Shown here piece after piece: positions 40,612 to 49,638 of a stretch of DNA of 64,000 bases (the first letter of the stretch is position 1; the number at the start of each line of letters is the position of its first letter). Both the position numbers and the translations under genes were made by a program. Origin of the DNA: Corynebacterium confusum (lineage in GTDB: Bacteria; Actinomycetota; Actinomycetes; Mycobacteriales; Mycobacteriaceae); the NCBI RefSeq assembly GCF_030408715.1, contig NZ_CP047202.1:372001-436000 (forward strand), in the 5' to 3' direction. Below the pieces are notes generated by a model that saw only the letters and a list, made by a program, of their open reading frames with translations, did not search any database and had not been told where the DNA came from.

Positions 40612-41589
40612 CTAGGCCGAGGCCGGGGCCTTGCCCGGGTAGGGCACGGGCTGGACCTCGTCCGGGGAGACCTGGTCCGGCGCATCGTTGCCGGCGTCGG
40701 GGCTGACCACGGACTCCAGCTGCCAGCCCACCACCGCGTTGCGGACGGCCGGCTGCCACAGGTTGGCGGGCTGGATGCAGCTGATGGTCAACAGGCGCCC
40801 GGGCTGGGGACCGTCACCCCACACGGCGGTATCGTCAGCCAGGCCACCCTTGTCGGGGTCGTGGAGGTCAGTTGCTTTATAGACCAGCCAGTCGTCGCCG
40901 GAGGCCTCCGTGCGCAGATAGAGCTTGTCGCCCACGCTGACGCGGTGCTCGTCGCTGCCGCCGTCGTAGAGGTTGTCGAAGACCCCGGGCACACCCGCGC
41001 CCGTGTGGCCGGCGACCACCACAAGGTCCTCGGCGGTGGTGCCGGGCAGGGAATAGGGGCGGTCATCCGCGGTATACGTGCACGCGGTGTCCATGTTTTC
41101 CGGATCGATGGCGCCGTCCGTGACTCGGCAGGGCTCCGCGTCGAAATTAGCGTGAATGCCTACCGCCGGCACGTACATCTCCTGCGCCGGCGACGGGGCG
41201 ATAGCTGGGGACTGACCTGTGTGAGCCGACAGCTGTGGGGCCTGAGTGATCTCCTCCGGGGTGTCGACGGTGTGCTGGATGGAGAAGATCAGTGCGACCG
41301 TAGCGACGAGGCCGACCGCGACGCGGACCGCGCCGTTGTCGGACCACGCGCGGAGCAATCCGGGCCGGGCCTTGGCTTGGCTGGTGTTGGCTTCCCTGCT
41401 AACCGGCGGGGCCGCGGCAGCCTCCTGCCGCGGGAAAGCCAAAGGGTGCTGCCGCGGGGCGGTGTCCGCGCTCCGGCGAGGGCTTGTGGCTTTTGGGCGT
41501 GGGAGGGCAGTGGAGCGCGAATCCGGGCGGGCAGCGTCGTCTCGGGCTTGTAAGGCGGCCCAGGCACTGGTGTGTCGGTGGCTTGGCAT
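40612..41589 (-). CDS. Class E/F-like sortase
   Basis: Encodes 325 aa. A long Pro/Ala/Arg-rich cytoplasmic N-terminus (about 80 residues) precedes one membrane anchor (about 87-104) and the sortase beta-barrel. Catalytic residues are visible: His195 in VVVAGHTG, Cys271 in LLTISCIQP and Arg283 in the AVRNAVVGW segment. A pair of extra cysteines (near 154 and 170) could form a disulfide. I chose the ATG at 41589 with a GGAG eight bases upstream. It probably anchors the neighbouring AETG protein to the wall. Class assignment is by motif, not alignment. Confidence 0.82.
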   Translation of the reverse strand: MPSHRHTSAWAALQARDDAARPDSRSTALPRPKATSPRRSADTAPRQHPLAFPRQEAAAAPPVSREANTSQAKARPGLLRAWSDNGAVRVAVGLVATVALIFSIQHTVDTPEEITQAPQLSAHTGQSPAIAPSPAQEMYVPAVGIHANFDAEPCRVTDGAIDPENMDTACTYTADDRPYSLPGTTAEDLVVVAGHTGAGVPGVFDNLYDGGSDEHRVSVGDKLYLRTEASGDDWLVYKATDLHDPDKGGLADDTAVWGDGPQPGRLLTISCIQPANLWQPAVRNAVVGWQLESVVSPDAGNDAPDQVSPDEVQPVPYPGKAPASA

Positions 41590-41819
41590 CGAGGTGGCTC
41601 CGAAAGGGGTAAGGCGGGGAGGGGAAGGGGGCCCGCCGGTGGGGCCGGCGGAACGAATATACACAACCATAGTGCCTGGAGTGATTGGAGTTGCAAAAGA
41701 CACGATTGGGGTGATGGGAAACTTGCTGCCTGATTATGCAACTGCTGTATAGAGCCTTAGAATTTTATGCGTACTAGGCCCGCGTGGCCCCTTCCGCGTA
41801 ACTGCAGTAAAGGAAATCA

Positions 41820-42605
41820 ATGTCGTTGAATGATTCGGCCGCCGCGGCCGTCAATAAGAAAGTGACCCTGCTGGACAAGTCCTTCAGTAGGTTTGCCGGC
41901 CGCTCCACCCTGGCGGGCGTCTACCTGACCGTGGGCACTGCCTTCGCGGGCGTCGTGGGCAACGCCGTGGAGCAGCTCGTGCCCGGCCTGGGCACCCCGG
42001 TATTCGCCATGCTCTTCGGCTTGGGCCTGTTCGCCATCGTGGTGCTCGGCGCTGACTTGGCCACCGGCAACATGATGTACATGGTCTATGGCGCGGTCAA
42101 CAAGCAGGTTTCTTGGGGCAAGGGGCTCTGGCTGCTTATCGTCACGACCTTCTTCAACCTGGTGGGCGTGATTCTTTTCGCCGCGGCTATGGGCATGTCG
42201 GCGAAATTCTCCGGCATGGACCCCAGCCACCTCATCGTCACCCTGTCCGAGGGCAAGCTGACCAAGACCCCGCAGGGCATGTTCGTCGAGGCCATCCTGG
42301 CCAACTTCGTGGTCAACATGGCCATCGTGGGTGGCATCTTCGCCAAGGAGGTCGTCTCCAAGTTCTTTATGATCGTGCCGATCATCGCCTGCTTCGTGGG
42401 CCTGGGCCTCGAGCACGTTATTGCTAACTTCTGCCTCTTCCTGCTCACCGCCTTCGGCTCGGATCCGCTCCCGGCCGCGCTGACCATCGGCAACGTCGCG
42501 CTCAACTGGACCCTGGTCTGGCTGGGCAACCTGGTCGGCGGCGGCTTCCTCATCGGCGGCGTCTACGCCTGGCTGAACAACGGTCCTGAGGAATACCGCG
42601 ACTAA
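41820..42605 (+). CDS. focA: Formate/nitrite transporter (FocA/NirC family)
   Basis: Encodes 261 aa with six membrane segments and the FNT signatures GNMMYM (loop between segments) and VVNMAIVGG. FNT channels pass formate or nitrite. With fdhD next to it, formate is the likely substrate. It reads convergently with the truncated fdhD and shares a bidirectional terminator. A second, diverged focA fragment lies 2 kb downstream. Confidence 0.9.
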   Translation: MSLNDSAAAAVNKKVTLLDKSFSRFAGRSTLAGVYLTVGTAFAGVVGNAVEQLVPGLGTPVFAMLFGLGLFAIVVLGADLATGNMMYMVYGAVNKQVSWGKGLWLLIVTTFFNLVGVILFAAAMGMSAKFSGMDPSHLIVTLSEGKLTKTPQGMFVEAILANFVVNMAIVGGIFAKEVVSKFFMIVPIIACFVGLGLEHVIANFCLFLLTAFGSDPLPAALTIGNVALNWTLVWLGNLVGGGFLIGGVYAWLNNGPEEYRD

Positions 42606-42685
42606 TCCCTGCCAGGGGCAAGGACTCTCGCGCCTTTTGGCTCCGCAAGTCTCCCAATTTCGGGGCGTTCTCACGTGGTGAGGAC

Positions 42686-42717
42686 AAGGCCCGCTGGGTA
42701 TGTGCCCGGCGGGCCTT
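42686..42717. terminator. Bidirectional terminator between focA and fdhD1
   Basis: AAGGCCCGC pairs with GCGGGCCTT around a short loop. It lies between two convergent genes. Confidence 0.75.
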
Positions 42718-42746
42718 GGTGATCTGGTGGTGCGTGTGCGGGGCGT

Positions 42747-43295
42747 CTAGCCGTGCGAGCGGTCCAGCTGGCCGGAGTACAGTTTAAACCGGTTGCCGCG
42801 GGCGAAGCCGACGAGCGCCATGCCGGCCTCACGGGCGGTCTCGACGGCAAGGGAGGAAGCGGCGGAGACCGCAATCAGCGCGGGGAAGCCGGCCATGGCG
42901 GCCTTTTGTACCAGCTCGAAAGAGGCGCGGGAGCTGACCACCAGCACCAGGTCGTGGGCGGGTAGGCGGCCTTCCAGCAGCAGGTGTCCGATGACCTTGT
43001 CGGCGGCGTTGTGCCGGCCGATGTCCTCGCGCACGACTACCGGTTCGCCGTCCATGGTGAAGGCGGCCGCGGCGTGGATGCCGCCGGTCTTTTTGAACTG
43101 TTTTTGGTGCTCGCGCAGGCGGTCCGGGATGGTTGCGATGAGCTGCGGGTCCACGTCCCAGTGGGGATGGGGTAGGGCAGCTTGTGCTGGAGCTGCGCGA
43201 TGGAGGAAGTACCGCAGACCCCGCACGCGGAGGTCGTCAGCCCCAGGCGCAGATCCGATAACTCGATGACGTTCTGACGCGCCAGTTCCGGTTGC
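42747..43295 (-). pseudogene. fdhD: Truncated and frameshifted fdhD (copy 1)
   Basis: The C-terminal two thirds of FdhD are present, from QPELARQNVIELSDLRL through the active motif CGVCGTSS to the end (KKTGGIHAAAAF, REDIGRHNAADKVIGHLL, SGQLDRSHG). About the first 95 residues are missing where the IS256-family element begins. Within the remainder a single C lost in a C run (43162-43165) shifts the frame just before HWDVDPQL. Compared with the intact fdhD at 48545 it is diverged, so it is an independent copy and not a recent duplicate. Confidence 0.88.
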
Positions 43296-44712
43296 GTCCC
43301 TTAGTGTGGTGTAACGCTTGCTGACGGTGGGCCCCGGGTAAGCAGGGGCGGCCACCGCCAGTAACCTTTCGACTCAACTACCACATCTCACCGAAAGGCA
43401 CATGACGATGACCGCTGCACCACATTCTATCGACCCGGCAACCTACTTGGACGATCTGCTCGCCCAAGCCTCCCCAGATTTGATGCGGCAGATGCTGCAA
43501 GGGTTTATCAACCAGATCCTCTCCGCCCAAGCTGACACCGTCTGCGGCGCCGAATACGGCGTCGCCTCCACCCAACGCGTCAACCACCGCAATGGGTACC
43601 GCCACCGCGACCTCGACACCCGTGTCGGCACAATCGATGTGGCAGTACCGAAATTGCGCCACGGCGCGTTCTTCCCCGACTGGCTGCTGGAGCGCCGCTC
43701 GCGTGCAGAACGGGTCTTATCGACCGTGACTGCAACCTGCTACCTCAAAGGCGTCTCGACCCGCAGAATGAACGACCTGGTAGCCACGTTGGGTATTGCC
43801 AACATGACGAAATCCCAAGTCTCACGCATGTCGGAAGAACTCGACGAGATGGTCACCGACTTCAAAAACCGCCCACTGGACCCGGCGGCTACACCTACCT
43901 GTCGTGCGACGCGCTCACGATCAAAGTGCGCGAAGGCGGCCGCGTGGTCAAATGCTCCGTCCTTTTGGCCACCGGGGTCAACGCCGACGGCTACCGCGAA
44001 ATGCTTGGCATGCATGTCGCCACAGCAGAATCCAACGCGTCATGGAAAGGTTTCTTCCAAGACTTAAAAGCCCGCGGGCTTCGCGGTGTCTACTTAGTCA
44101 CCAGTGATGCCCACGAAGGCATCCAGCATGCCATTTCTGAAGCGCTGCCCGATGCGTCGTGGCAGCGGTGCCGCACCCATTTCGCGAAAAACCTCTACGA
44201 GAAAGTCCCCAAGACCCAGTGGCCGATGGTCTCTGCGATGTTCCAGACCATCTTCCAGCAACCCGACGCCGCATCCACCTGGTCCCAAGCCCGTGAGGTT
44301 GTCAACCTACTAGTGCCGAAGTTTCCGCAGGTTGCGACCTACTTGGAGGAATCACTCGATGAAGTATTGACGTTTACCGCAGCCCCGAAACCAGTGTGGT
44401 CAAAGATCTGGTCAAACAACCCCACAGAGAGGTTAAACCGAGAAATCCGCCGGCGCACCGATGTTGTGGGCATCTTCCCGAACCGCGAATCCATCATCCG
44501 GCTTGTCGGCGCGGTCCTTGCTGAACAACACGACGATTGGATCCAGCAAAAACGCTACATGTCACTATCAGCACTCGAACACACCAAACGACTCATGCGT
44601 CATCGCGACCAACCTGGAGGTGACCACAATGATCACCGCCAGCTAACCGCTTAACCCAACCCTGAACTTCATACCGAGCCGAAAGCTAAACGGCTACACC
44701 ACTCCACGGGAC
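43296..44712 (+). mobile_element. IS256-family insertion sequence (about 1.4 kb)
   Basis: The ends share an imperfect inverted repeat, GTCCC-n5-GTGGTGTA (left 43296-43313; right 44695-44712 inverted). A single IS256-family transposase fills the element. The eight bases flanking each end differ (left CCGGTTGC, right TTGACCGA), so no target duplication is present. The left flank is fdhD and the right flank is a focA fragment. The exact ends are uncertain by a few bases. Confidence 0.82.
43402..44654 (+). pseudogene. IS256-family transposase, frameshifted
   Basis: About 417 codons of an IS256/MULE-type DDE transposase. The first part ends at FKNRPLDP, and the second frame resumes GGYTYLSCDALTIKVREGG. 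One C missing from a C run at 43881-43883 explains it. The catalytic Asp (SCDALTIK), Asp (VTSDAHEGI) and Glu (NNPTERLNREIRRRT) are all present. The ATG at 43402 has GAAAGG upstream. Confidence 0.88.
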
Positions 44713-45075
44713 TTGACCGAAGGCAAGCTCACCAAGTCCCCGCAAGGCATGTTGGGTGAGGCAATTGCAGCGAATTTCGTGGTCAATATGGGTATCGTGG
44801 GAGCCATTTTTGCCAAGGACGCGGCTTCGAAGTTCTTTGTGATTATCCCGATTATTGGTGCCTTCGTGGCATTAGGGTTGGAGCACATTATCGCCAATTT
44901 CTGCCTGTTTAGCATCACGCTTCTCGCTTCCGATCCGGTGCCAGCTTCCTTGACTGCGGGCAATGTGGCGCTCAATTGGAGTCTAGTGTGGATCGGTAAC
45001 TTCATTGGGGGCGGACTCTTGGTTGGCGGGGTTTATGCTTGGCTCAACCGCGGACCGGAGGCCTACCGCGACTAA
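44713..45075 (+). pseudogene. focA: 5'-truncated second focA
   Basis: The last 120 residues of an FNT channel, from LTEGKLTKSPQGM through the C-terminus RGPEAYRD, corresponding to residues from about 140 of the intact focA at 41820, with roughly three quarters of residues identical by eye. The upstream part ends at the IS256 border. It has no start signal of its own and lacks three membrane segments, so it is non-functional. Its base composition is visibly less GC-rich than focA. Confidence 0.88.
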
Positions 45076-45118
45076 GATGACGTCGTGGATGGTGCTGGTA
45101 AGTCTGACGAGAGAAAAG

Positions 45119-45166
45119 AGGCGCCGCGGCTAGTTCTGAAAACTGGCCGCGGCGCCTTCGCTGTTT
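45119..45166. terminator. Bidirectional terminator between focA2 fragment and opuC operon
   Basis: AGGCGCCGCGGC pairs with GCCGCGGCGCCT around an inner AGTT/AACT stem. It lies between convergent units. Confidence 0.8.
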
Positions 45167-45173
45167 CTAGAGG

Positions 45174-46067
45174 TTAGTCAATGTCTTTGACTACATCCGG
45201 GTTATTGTCCAACCATTCTTGTACAGCATCCGGCTCTTCGCCTTCATCGTACTGATTGACCACGGTGTCCTCTAAGGAACCGTACTGCTCATCATCTAGC
45301 TTCAGATCTCCCAACCACTCAGCAACATCTGGGAAATCATTGCTGAAATCACTGCGAGCCAGCCAGTGCAAGGACTCCGGATCGCCGAGGGAGCCCTTCG
45401 GATCCTCCAAGTCCTTCACCGGGAACTTAGAATTGGCCCAGAATGGCCGCCACAGGGTTACTACTATGTCATCTTCATTATCCACGGCGGTCTGCAGCTC
45501 GGAAAGCATAGCTGGTGTGGAAGAGGTGGAGAGGTTGTATCCGTCTTCATCCAAGCCATAGTCCTTGATGGCCTTCTTGGAAGCTTCGGTCAGACCAGCG
45601 CCCGGCTCAATGCCTACAACCGTTCCATCAAAGTCAGCGGACTTGCCTTTCAGATCCTCGATGGAGTTGATCTCTTCCATGTATTCCGGTACAGCCCACG
45701 TCAGGATAGCGTTGTCATAGTAGCTTCCTAGGTCCTCAATATCATCCGAGTACTTGTCCATGTACTGTTCGTGAGTCTTTTCAGACCATGCAGAGGGATA
45801 GATATCAATGTCGCCATTGGCCAAGCCAGCGTAGAGAACAGCGGCGTCGGTAAGCTCTTCATGCTTTACGTCGTAGCCTGCAGCTTCAAGCTTGTTCTCG
45901 AGCAGGTAGGCGGTGGATAGGCCGTCAGTCCATGAAGGCAGGTAGCCCATGGTAATGGTTCCTTTATCGCCGCCAGAACCTTCAGAATCGGAGTCATTAG
46001 AACATGCGGCCGCTGTGAAGGCCAGGGAAGCAGCTGAGAGAACTGCGATTGTCTTACGGATAGTCAT
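45174..46067 (-). CDS. Glycine betaine/choline ABC transporter binding lipoprotein
   Basis: Encodes 297 aa. Signal peptide with lipobox FTAAAC (lipid-modified Cys at about 22), followed by a linker and an OpuAC-type binding domain (MGYLPSWTDGLSTAYLLENK, DIDIYPSAWSEKTHEQYM). It captures betaine, proline betaine, carnitine or choline for osmoprotection. The start ATG at 46067 has GAAAGGACATTTTC before it. Last of the three-gene operon ATPase-permease-binding protein. The substrate is by family, not proven. Confidence 0.86.
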   Translation of the reverse strand: MTIRKTIAVLSAASLAFTAAACSNDSDSEGSGGDKGTITMGYLPSWTDGLSTAYLLENKLEAAGYDVKHEELTDAAVLYAGLANGDIDIYPSAWSEKTHEQYMDKYSDDIEDLGSYYDNAILTWAVPEYMEEINSIEDLKGKSADFDGTVVGIEPGAGLTEASKKAIKDYGLDEDGYNLSTSSTPAMLSELQTAVDNEDDIVVTLWRPFWANSKFPVKDLEDPKGSLGDPESLHWLARSDFSNDFPDVAEWLGDLKLDDEQYGSLEDTVVNQYDEGEEPDAVQEWLDNNPDVVKDID

Positions 46068-46098
46068 GAAAATGTCCTTTCTTGAGTTGAGAGGAGGT

Positions 46099-46989
46099 CT
46101 AAGCATTGGTCTTTTTCTTCTTGCGCAGCAAGGAAAGTAGCGAAGAAGGATAGTGAGAGGGGTTGCCCAACGCGGCCGTTAGGCGGTCTAAGAACACAGC
46201 GAGGATAACCACTGCAAGGCCAGCCTCGACGCCTTGGGCCACATCCAGGGTAGAAATGGCGGAGGTAACCTCTTTGCCCAAACCATCTGCGCCCACCATG
46301 CCAGCAATTACTGCCATGGATAGCGAGAGCATAATGACCTGGTTGATACCAGCCATAATGGTGGGGATGGCTAAAGGCAGCTGGATGCCGCGAAGGATTT
46401 GTCCGGAAGACGCGCCATAAGAGCGGCCGGCTTCAACAGTTTCCTCATCCACTTGCCGGATACCAAGCTCGGTCATGCGAACCCCTGGTGGCAGGGCAAA
46501 GATGATGGTGGAAAAGACGCCAGGTACCACACCGATGGAAAAGAAAGTCACTGCCGGGATGAGGTATACGAAGGCGGGCATGGTCTGCATGAAGTCCATA
46601 ATGGGTCGCACGATGGCACTCACGGTGTGAGACTTAGCAGCCCAAATACCCAGGGGGATAGCGATGACTACGGCGGTTAGAGTGGAAACGAGCACCAATG
46701 ACATGGTCTCCAGCATCGTTTCCCATTGGCGCATGCCAATTACCAAGACGAACCCCAGCAAAGAGCCAATAGCCAGACGCCAAGAGCGGAAAAACCAAGC
46801 GATAAGCACGAAAATTCCGAGCATTACCAAGACAGGTACCGAGGTCAACGCCTCTGAAAACCCCTCCACGAGGAATTCCATCACGGCGCTAAAAGCATCA
46901 AAGAGCCATGTAGCATTGTCCGTGAGCCAATCGATGCCGTCATTGGTCCAGTCACCAATAGGAATGCGGGGGATGAAATTGTCATCCAT
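46099..46989 (-). CDS. Glycine betaine/choline ABC transporter permease
   Basis: Encodes 296 aa with an amphipathic N-terminal region and about six membrane segments. The cytoplasmic coupling loop (EAGRSYGASSGQILRGIQLP) is of the ProW/OpuAB type. It begins one base after the ATPase stop. Basic tail RKKKKTNA. Confidence 0.88.
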   Translation of the reverse strand: MDDNFIPRIPIGDWTNDGIDWLTDNATWLFDAFSAVMEFLVEGFSEALTSVPVLVMLGIFVLIAWFFRSWRLAIGSLLGFVLVIGMRQWETMLETMSLVLVSTLTAVVIAIPLGIWAAKSHTVSAIVRPIMDFMQTMPAFVYLIPAVTFFSIGVVPGVFSTIIFALPPGVRMTELGIRQVDEETVEAGRSYGASSGQILRGIQLPLAIPTIMAGINQVIMLSLSMAVIAGMVGADGLGKEVTSAISTLDVAQGVEAGLAVVILAVFLDRLTAALGNPSHYPSSLLSLLRKKKKTNA

Positions 46990-48183
46990 TTAGGCGTTCA
47001 CCTCTTTCGAATCGGTGGAGGCCGCCGCCAGCAGCGTCACTCGCGGAATAACGCCGCGGAAGCGATTGTCGTTATCCACAACCACGATCGGCGTTGGGGT
47101 ATCCGCCGCGAGGTGGAAGAGTTCGTGGATGGGGGTCTCCTGCTTGACGGCGTGCATGGTGTTGCTCCGATCAATGGGCAACTCCTCAACGCCTTCGCGC
47201 ACCGCACGGGCGATATCGTCTTCCCAAACGACGCCGGCTGGGTGGCGCTCGCGATCTAGAACCACCATCCACGGATTCTGGGTCTCGCGAAGCAACTTCT
47301 GCGCGGCGAGTGGCCCGTGGCCGGTACCCAAGGTTTCCTTGGGTTGTTCTGCAATATTGGCGGCTACCAGAACGCGAGAGCGATCTACATCCTGAACGAA
47401 GTTGGCGACGAAATTGTTTGCTGGGTTCTGCAGGATCTCTTCGGCAGTGCCGATCTGGACAATGCGGCCATCTCTCATCATCGCGATGCGATCGCCAATG
47501 CGCATGGCTTCATTCAGATCGTGAGTGATGAAAAGGATGGTCTTGTTGAGCTTGGTCTGCAGTTCCATGAGCTGGTCCTGCATCTCCTTACGGATAAGGG
47601 GGTCAAGCGCGGAGAAAGCCTCGTCCATGAGGAGCACCTCTGTGTCTGCAGCTAGGGCGCGGGCTAGGCCTACGCGTTGCTGCATGCCACCGGAGAGCTC
47701 GCCCGGTAAATGATCTCCCCAGCCGTTGAGTCCGACCATGTCTAGGGCTTCGTGGGCCTTTGTCGCCCGTTCTTTGCGGGGGATTCCTTTGACCTCTAGG
47801 CCGTATGCAGCATTTTCCGCAACAGTTCGATGAGGAAGAAGTGCGAAGTGCTGGAAGACCATGGAAATTTTATCGCGACGGACGTGGCGTAGCTCGGCCT
47901 CTGACATCTCAGTCAGGGAGGTTCCGTCGATTTCGAGGGAACCGGCGGTGGCCGGCAAAAGCCCGTTAACCATGCGGATAAGAGTGGACTTTCCGCAGCC
48001 GGACAGGCCCATCACCACAAAGATTTCCCCTGGCTCGATATCAAAGGACGCATCAATTACGGCGGCAGTATTGCCCTGCTTCATAAGCTCTTCGCGGCTG
48101 GTGCCATTTTTCAGAGCCGTAACTGCCTTGTCGGGTTTATCACCAAAGACTTTGTAGAGTCCTTGCGCTGAAATTCCTGCCAT
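46990..48183 (-). CDS. Glycine betaine/choline ABC transporter ATPase with CBS domains
   Basis: Encodes 397 aa. ABC domain with Walker A GLSGCGKST, signature LSGGMQQRV and Walker B VLLMDEAFSALD, of the ProV/OpuAA family. The C-terminal 120 residues hold a pair of CBS motifs, which in the family sense ionic strength. The start follows TCAGGAGGA. First gene of the operon. Confidence 0.9.
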   Translation of the reverse strand: MAGISAQGLYKVFGDKPDKAVTALKNGTSREELMKQGNTAAVIDASFDIEPGEIFVVMGLSGCGKSTLIRMVNGLLPATAGSLEIDGTSLTEMSEAELRHVRRDKISMVFQHFALLPHRTVAENAAYGLEVKGIPRKERATKAHEALDMVGLNGWGDHLPGELSGGMQQRVGLARALAADTEVLLMDEAFSALDPLIRKEMQDQLMELQTKLNKTILFITHDLNEAMRIGDRIAMMRDGRIVQIGTAEEILQNPANNFVANFVQDVDRSRVLVAANIAEQPKETLGTGHGPLAAQKLLRETQNPWMVVLDRERHPAGVVWEDDIARAVREGVEELPIDRSNTMHAVKQETPIHELFHLAADTPTPIVVVDNDNRFRGVIPRVTLLAAASTDSKEVNA

Positions 48184-48544
48184 ACAGTCCTCCTGAAATT
48201 GCGCAGAAAAAATTTAAAGGAGGAACCCGCGGCCGGGTGGTGGAGACAATAAATGCCGCTAGATTTTATGCGACGATGAATTGATCACGAGTTTCTCCAC
48301 CTACCTACGATGTCACGATTCGTATTGACAGCCAATCTGAAAGCGGTTCACAGGTGGAATTTAACTTAAGGTTTGGATTGGAAGAAATAGGCTGTCGCTA
48401 AAGCTGTAGGGGCTAAACCACTGGTAAAAGAGCAGTATAAGAGTTCTAGATTTGGACAGGCAATCCTTAGAGGTGGTCAGTGTAACAAGTGTATAAAAAG
48501 TTGAAATTTTGTAGATGCATGACACTGGCTACCCACGAACGTGG
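48184..48544 (-). promoter_or_regulatory. AT-rich region upstream of the osmoprotectant operon
   Basis: These 361 bases contain no gene I can support and are visibly AT-rich compared with the rest. On the minus strand TAAAAT (48268-48263) is a candidate -10 for the ABC operon; a matching -35 is not obvious. It also contains the 3' flank of fdhD. Confidence 0.4.
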
Positions 48545-49384
48545 CTATGAAGTAGTGGTATTTAGGGAGGTGAGCTCGCCGGAATACATGTTAAAGCGGT
48601 CGCCGCGGGCAAATCCCACGAGCGCCATGCCGGTTTCGCGGGCCGTTTTTACCGCTAGGGAGGAGGCGGCGCTGACGGCAACCAGCATTCCGAAGCCGGC
48701 CATCGCGGCCTTTTGGACGAGCTCAAAGCTGGCGCGCGAACTCATTACTAAGATGAGATCGTCCGCAGGCAGTCGATCTTCTAGCAGAAGGTGACCGATG
48801 ACCTTATCTGCGGCGTTGTGTCGGCCGATATCTTCGCGGATGACAACCGGTTCACCGGCCAAGGTGAAGGCACCGGCGGCGTGAATGCCGCCGGTCCTTT
48901 TAAATTGCTTCTGTTCGACGCGAAGTGCGTCGGGCAGCTTGGCCATGACATAGGGATCCACCGGCACGTGGGGAATCGGGTATCGCGTTTGCTTGGTCAA
49001 TGCCTCTATAGAGGAGGTACCGCAGACGCCGCAGGCGGAGTTTGTGGTGGTAAGGCGCAGATCGCTTAGGTCCAGCACATTCTTTTTGGCTAGATCGACG
49101 TCGAGCAAGTTATAAGTGTTCATTCCATCGACGGTGGAGCCGGCGCAGTAGCGGGCCTCGGAGACGTCGTTAAGCGAGGCAATGTGGCCTTCCGAATGCA
49201 AGAAACCGTGCGCCAGCTCGATGTCGTGGCCGGGAGTGCGCATGGTGGTAGTAATGGTTTGTCCGCCTACGCGAATTTCGAGGGGCTCCTCGCCGGCAAC
49301 AGTGTCGGCGCGGGTATCGACTTGCAGGCCTTCTCCCAAGCGGACTTTGGTTACAGCAAAAGTGGAATTCTTGCGTCCTGCCAT
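48545..49384 (-). CDS. fdhD: Formate dehydrogenase accessory sulfurtransferase FdhD (copy 2)
   Basis: Encodes 279 aa. FdhD transfers sulfur from a cysteine desulfurase to the molybdenum cofactor, activating formate dehydrogenase. The active CGVCG (Cys118, Cys121) and REDIGRHNA are present and the length is complete. It starts one base into the stop of the upstream DUF6457-like gene (TAATG). No formate dehydrogenase catalytic gene is adjacent, unlike the common order in the genus. It is the intact counterpart of the broken copy at 42747. Confidence 0.92.
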   Translation of the reverse strand: MAGRKNSTFAVTKVRLGEGLQVDTRADTVAGEEPLEIRVGGQTITTTMRTPGHDIELAHGFLHSEGHIASLNDVSEARYCAGSTVDGMNTYNLLDVDLAKKNVLDLSDLRLTTTNSACGVCGTSSIEALTKQTRYPIPHVPVDPYVMAKLPDALRVEQKQFKRTGGIHAAGAFTLAGEPVVIREDIGRHNAADKVIGHLLLEDRLPADDLILVMSSRASFELVQKAAMAGFGMLVAVSAASSLAVKTARETGMALVGFARGDRFNMYSGELTSLNTTTS

Positions 49385-49638
49385 TACCGCAACACCTGCT
49401 TTAGGGTGTCAACATTGCTACGTGCTTCGTCTACATCGCTAGAAGCGAGGCCGACGAGGAAAGCCGTAAGCGGGGCCGCCGGGCGGGAGCGATTATGGGC
49501 AACGTCTTTGGTTAAGTCCAGGATTTCGCGGGTAAGCGCGGTTGCCTTTTGTGGGTCGAGGCCAAGGTGACGGGCTGCTTCTTCCAGCCACTCGTGGGCG
49601 GATTGGATGGGGTCCTCGTGCGTTTGGCTCATAGCCAT
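49384..49638 (-). CDS. Small DUF6457-like protein, partner of fdhD
   Basis: Encodes 84 aa, helical, without membrane segment. It resembles the small protein encoded beside fdhD/fdhF in corynebacteria (EWLEEAARHLGL, AVTREILDLTKDVAHN-like segment ALTREILDLTKDVAHN). It is coupled to fdhD. A molybdenum cofactor role is likely from context only. Confidence 0.75.
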   Translation of the reverse strand: MAMSQTHEDPIQSAHEWLEEAARHLGLDPQKATALTREILDLTKDVAHNRSRPAAPLTAFLVGLASSDVDEARSNVDTLKQVLR

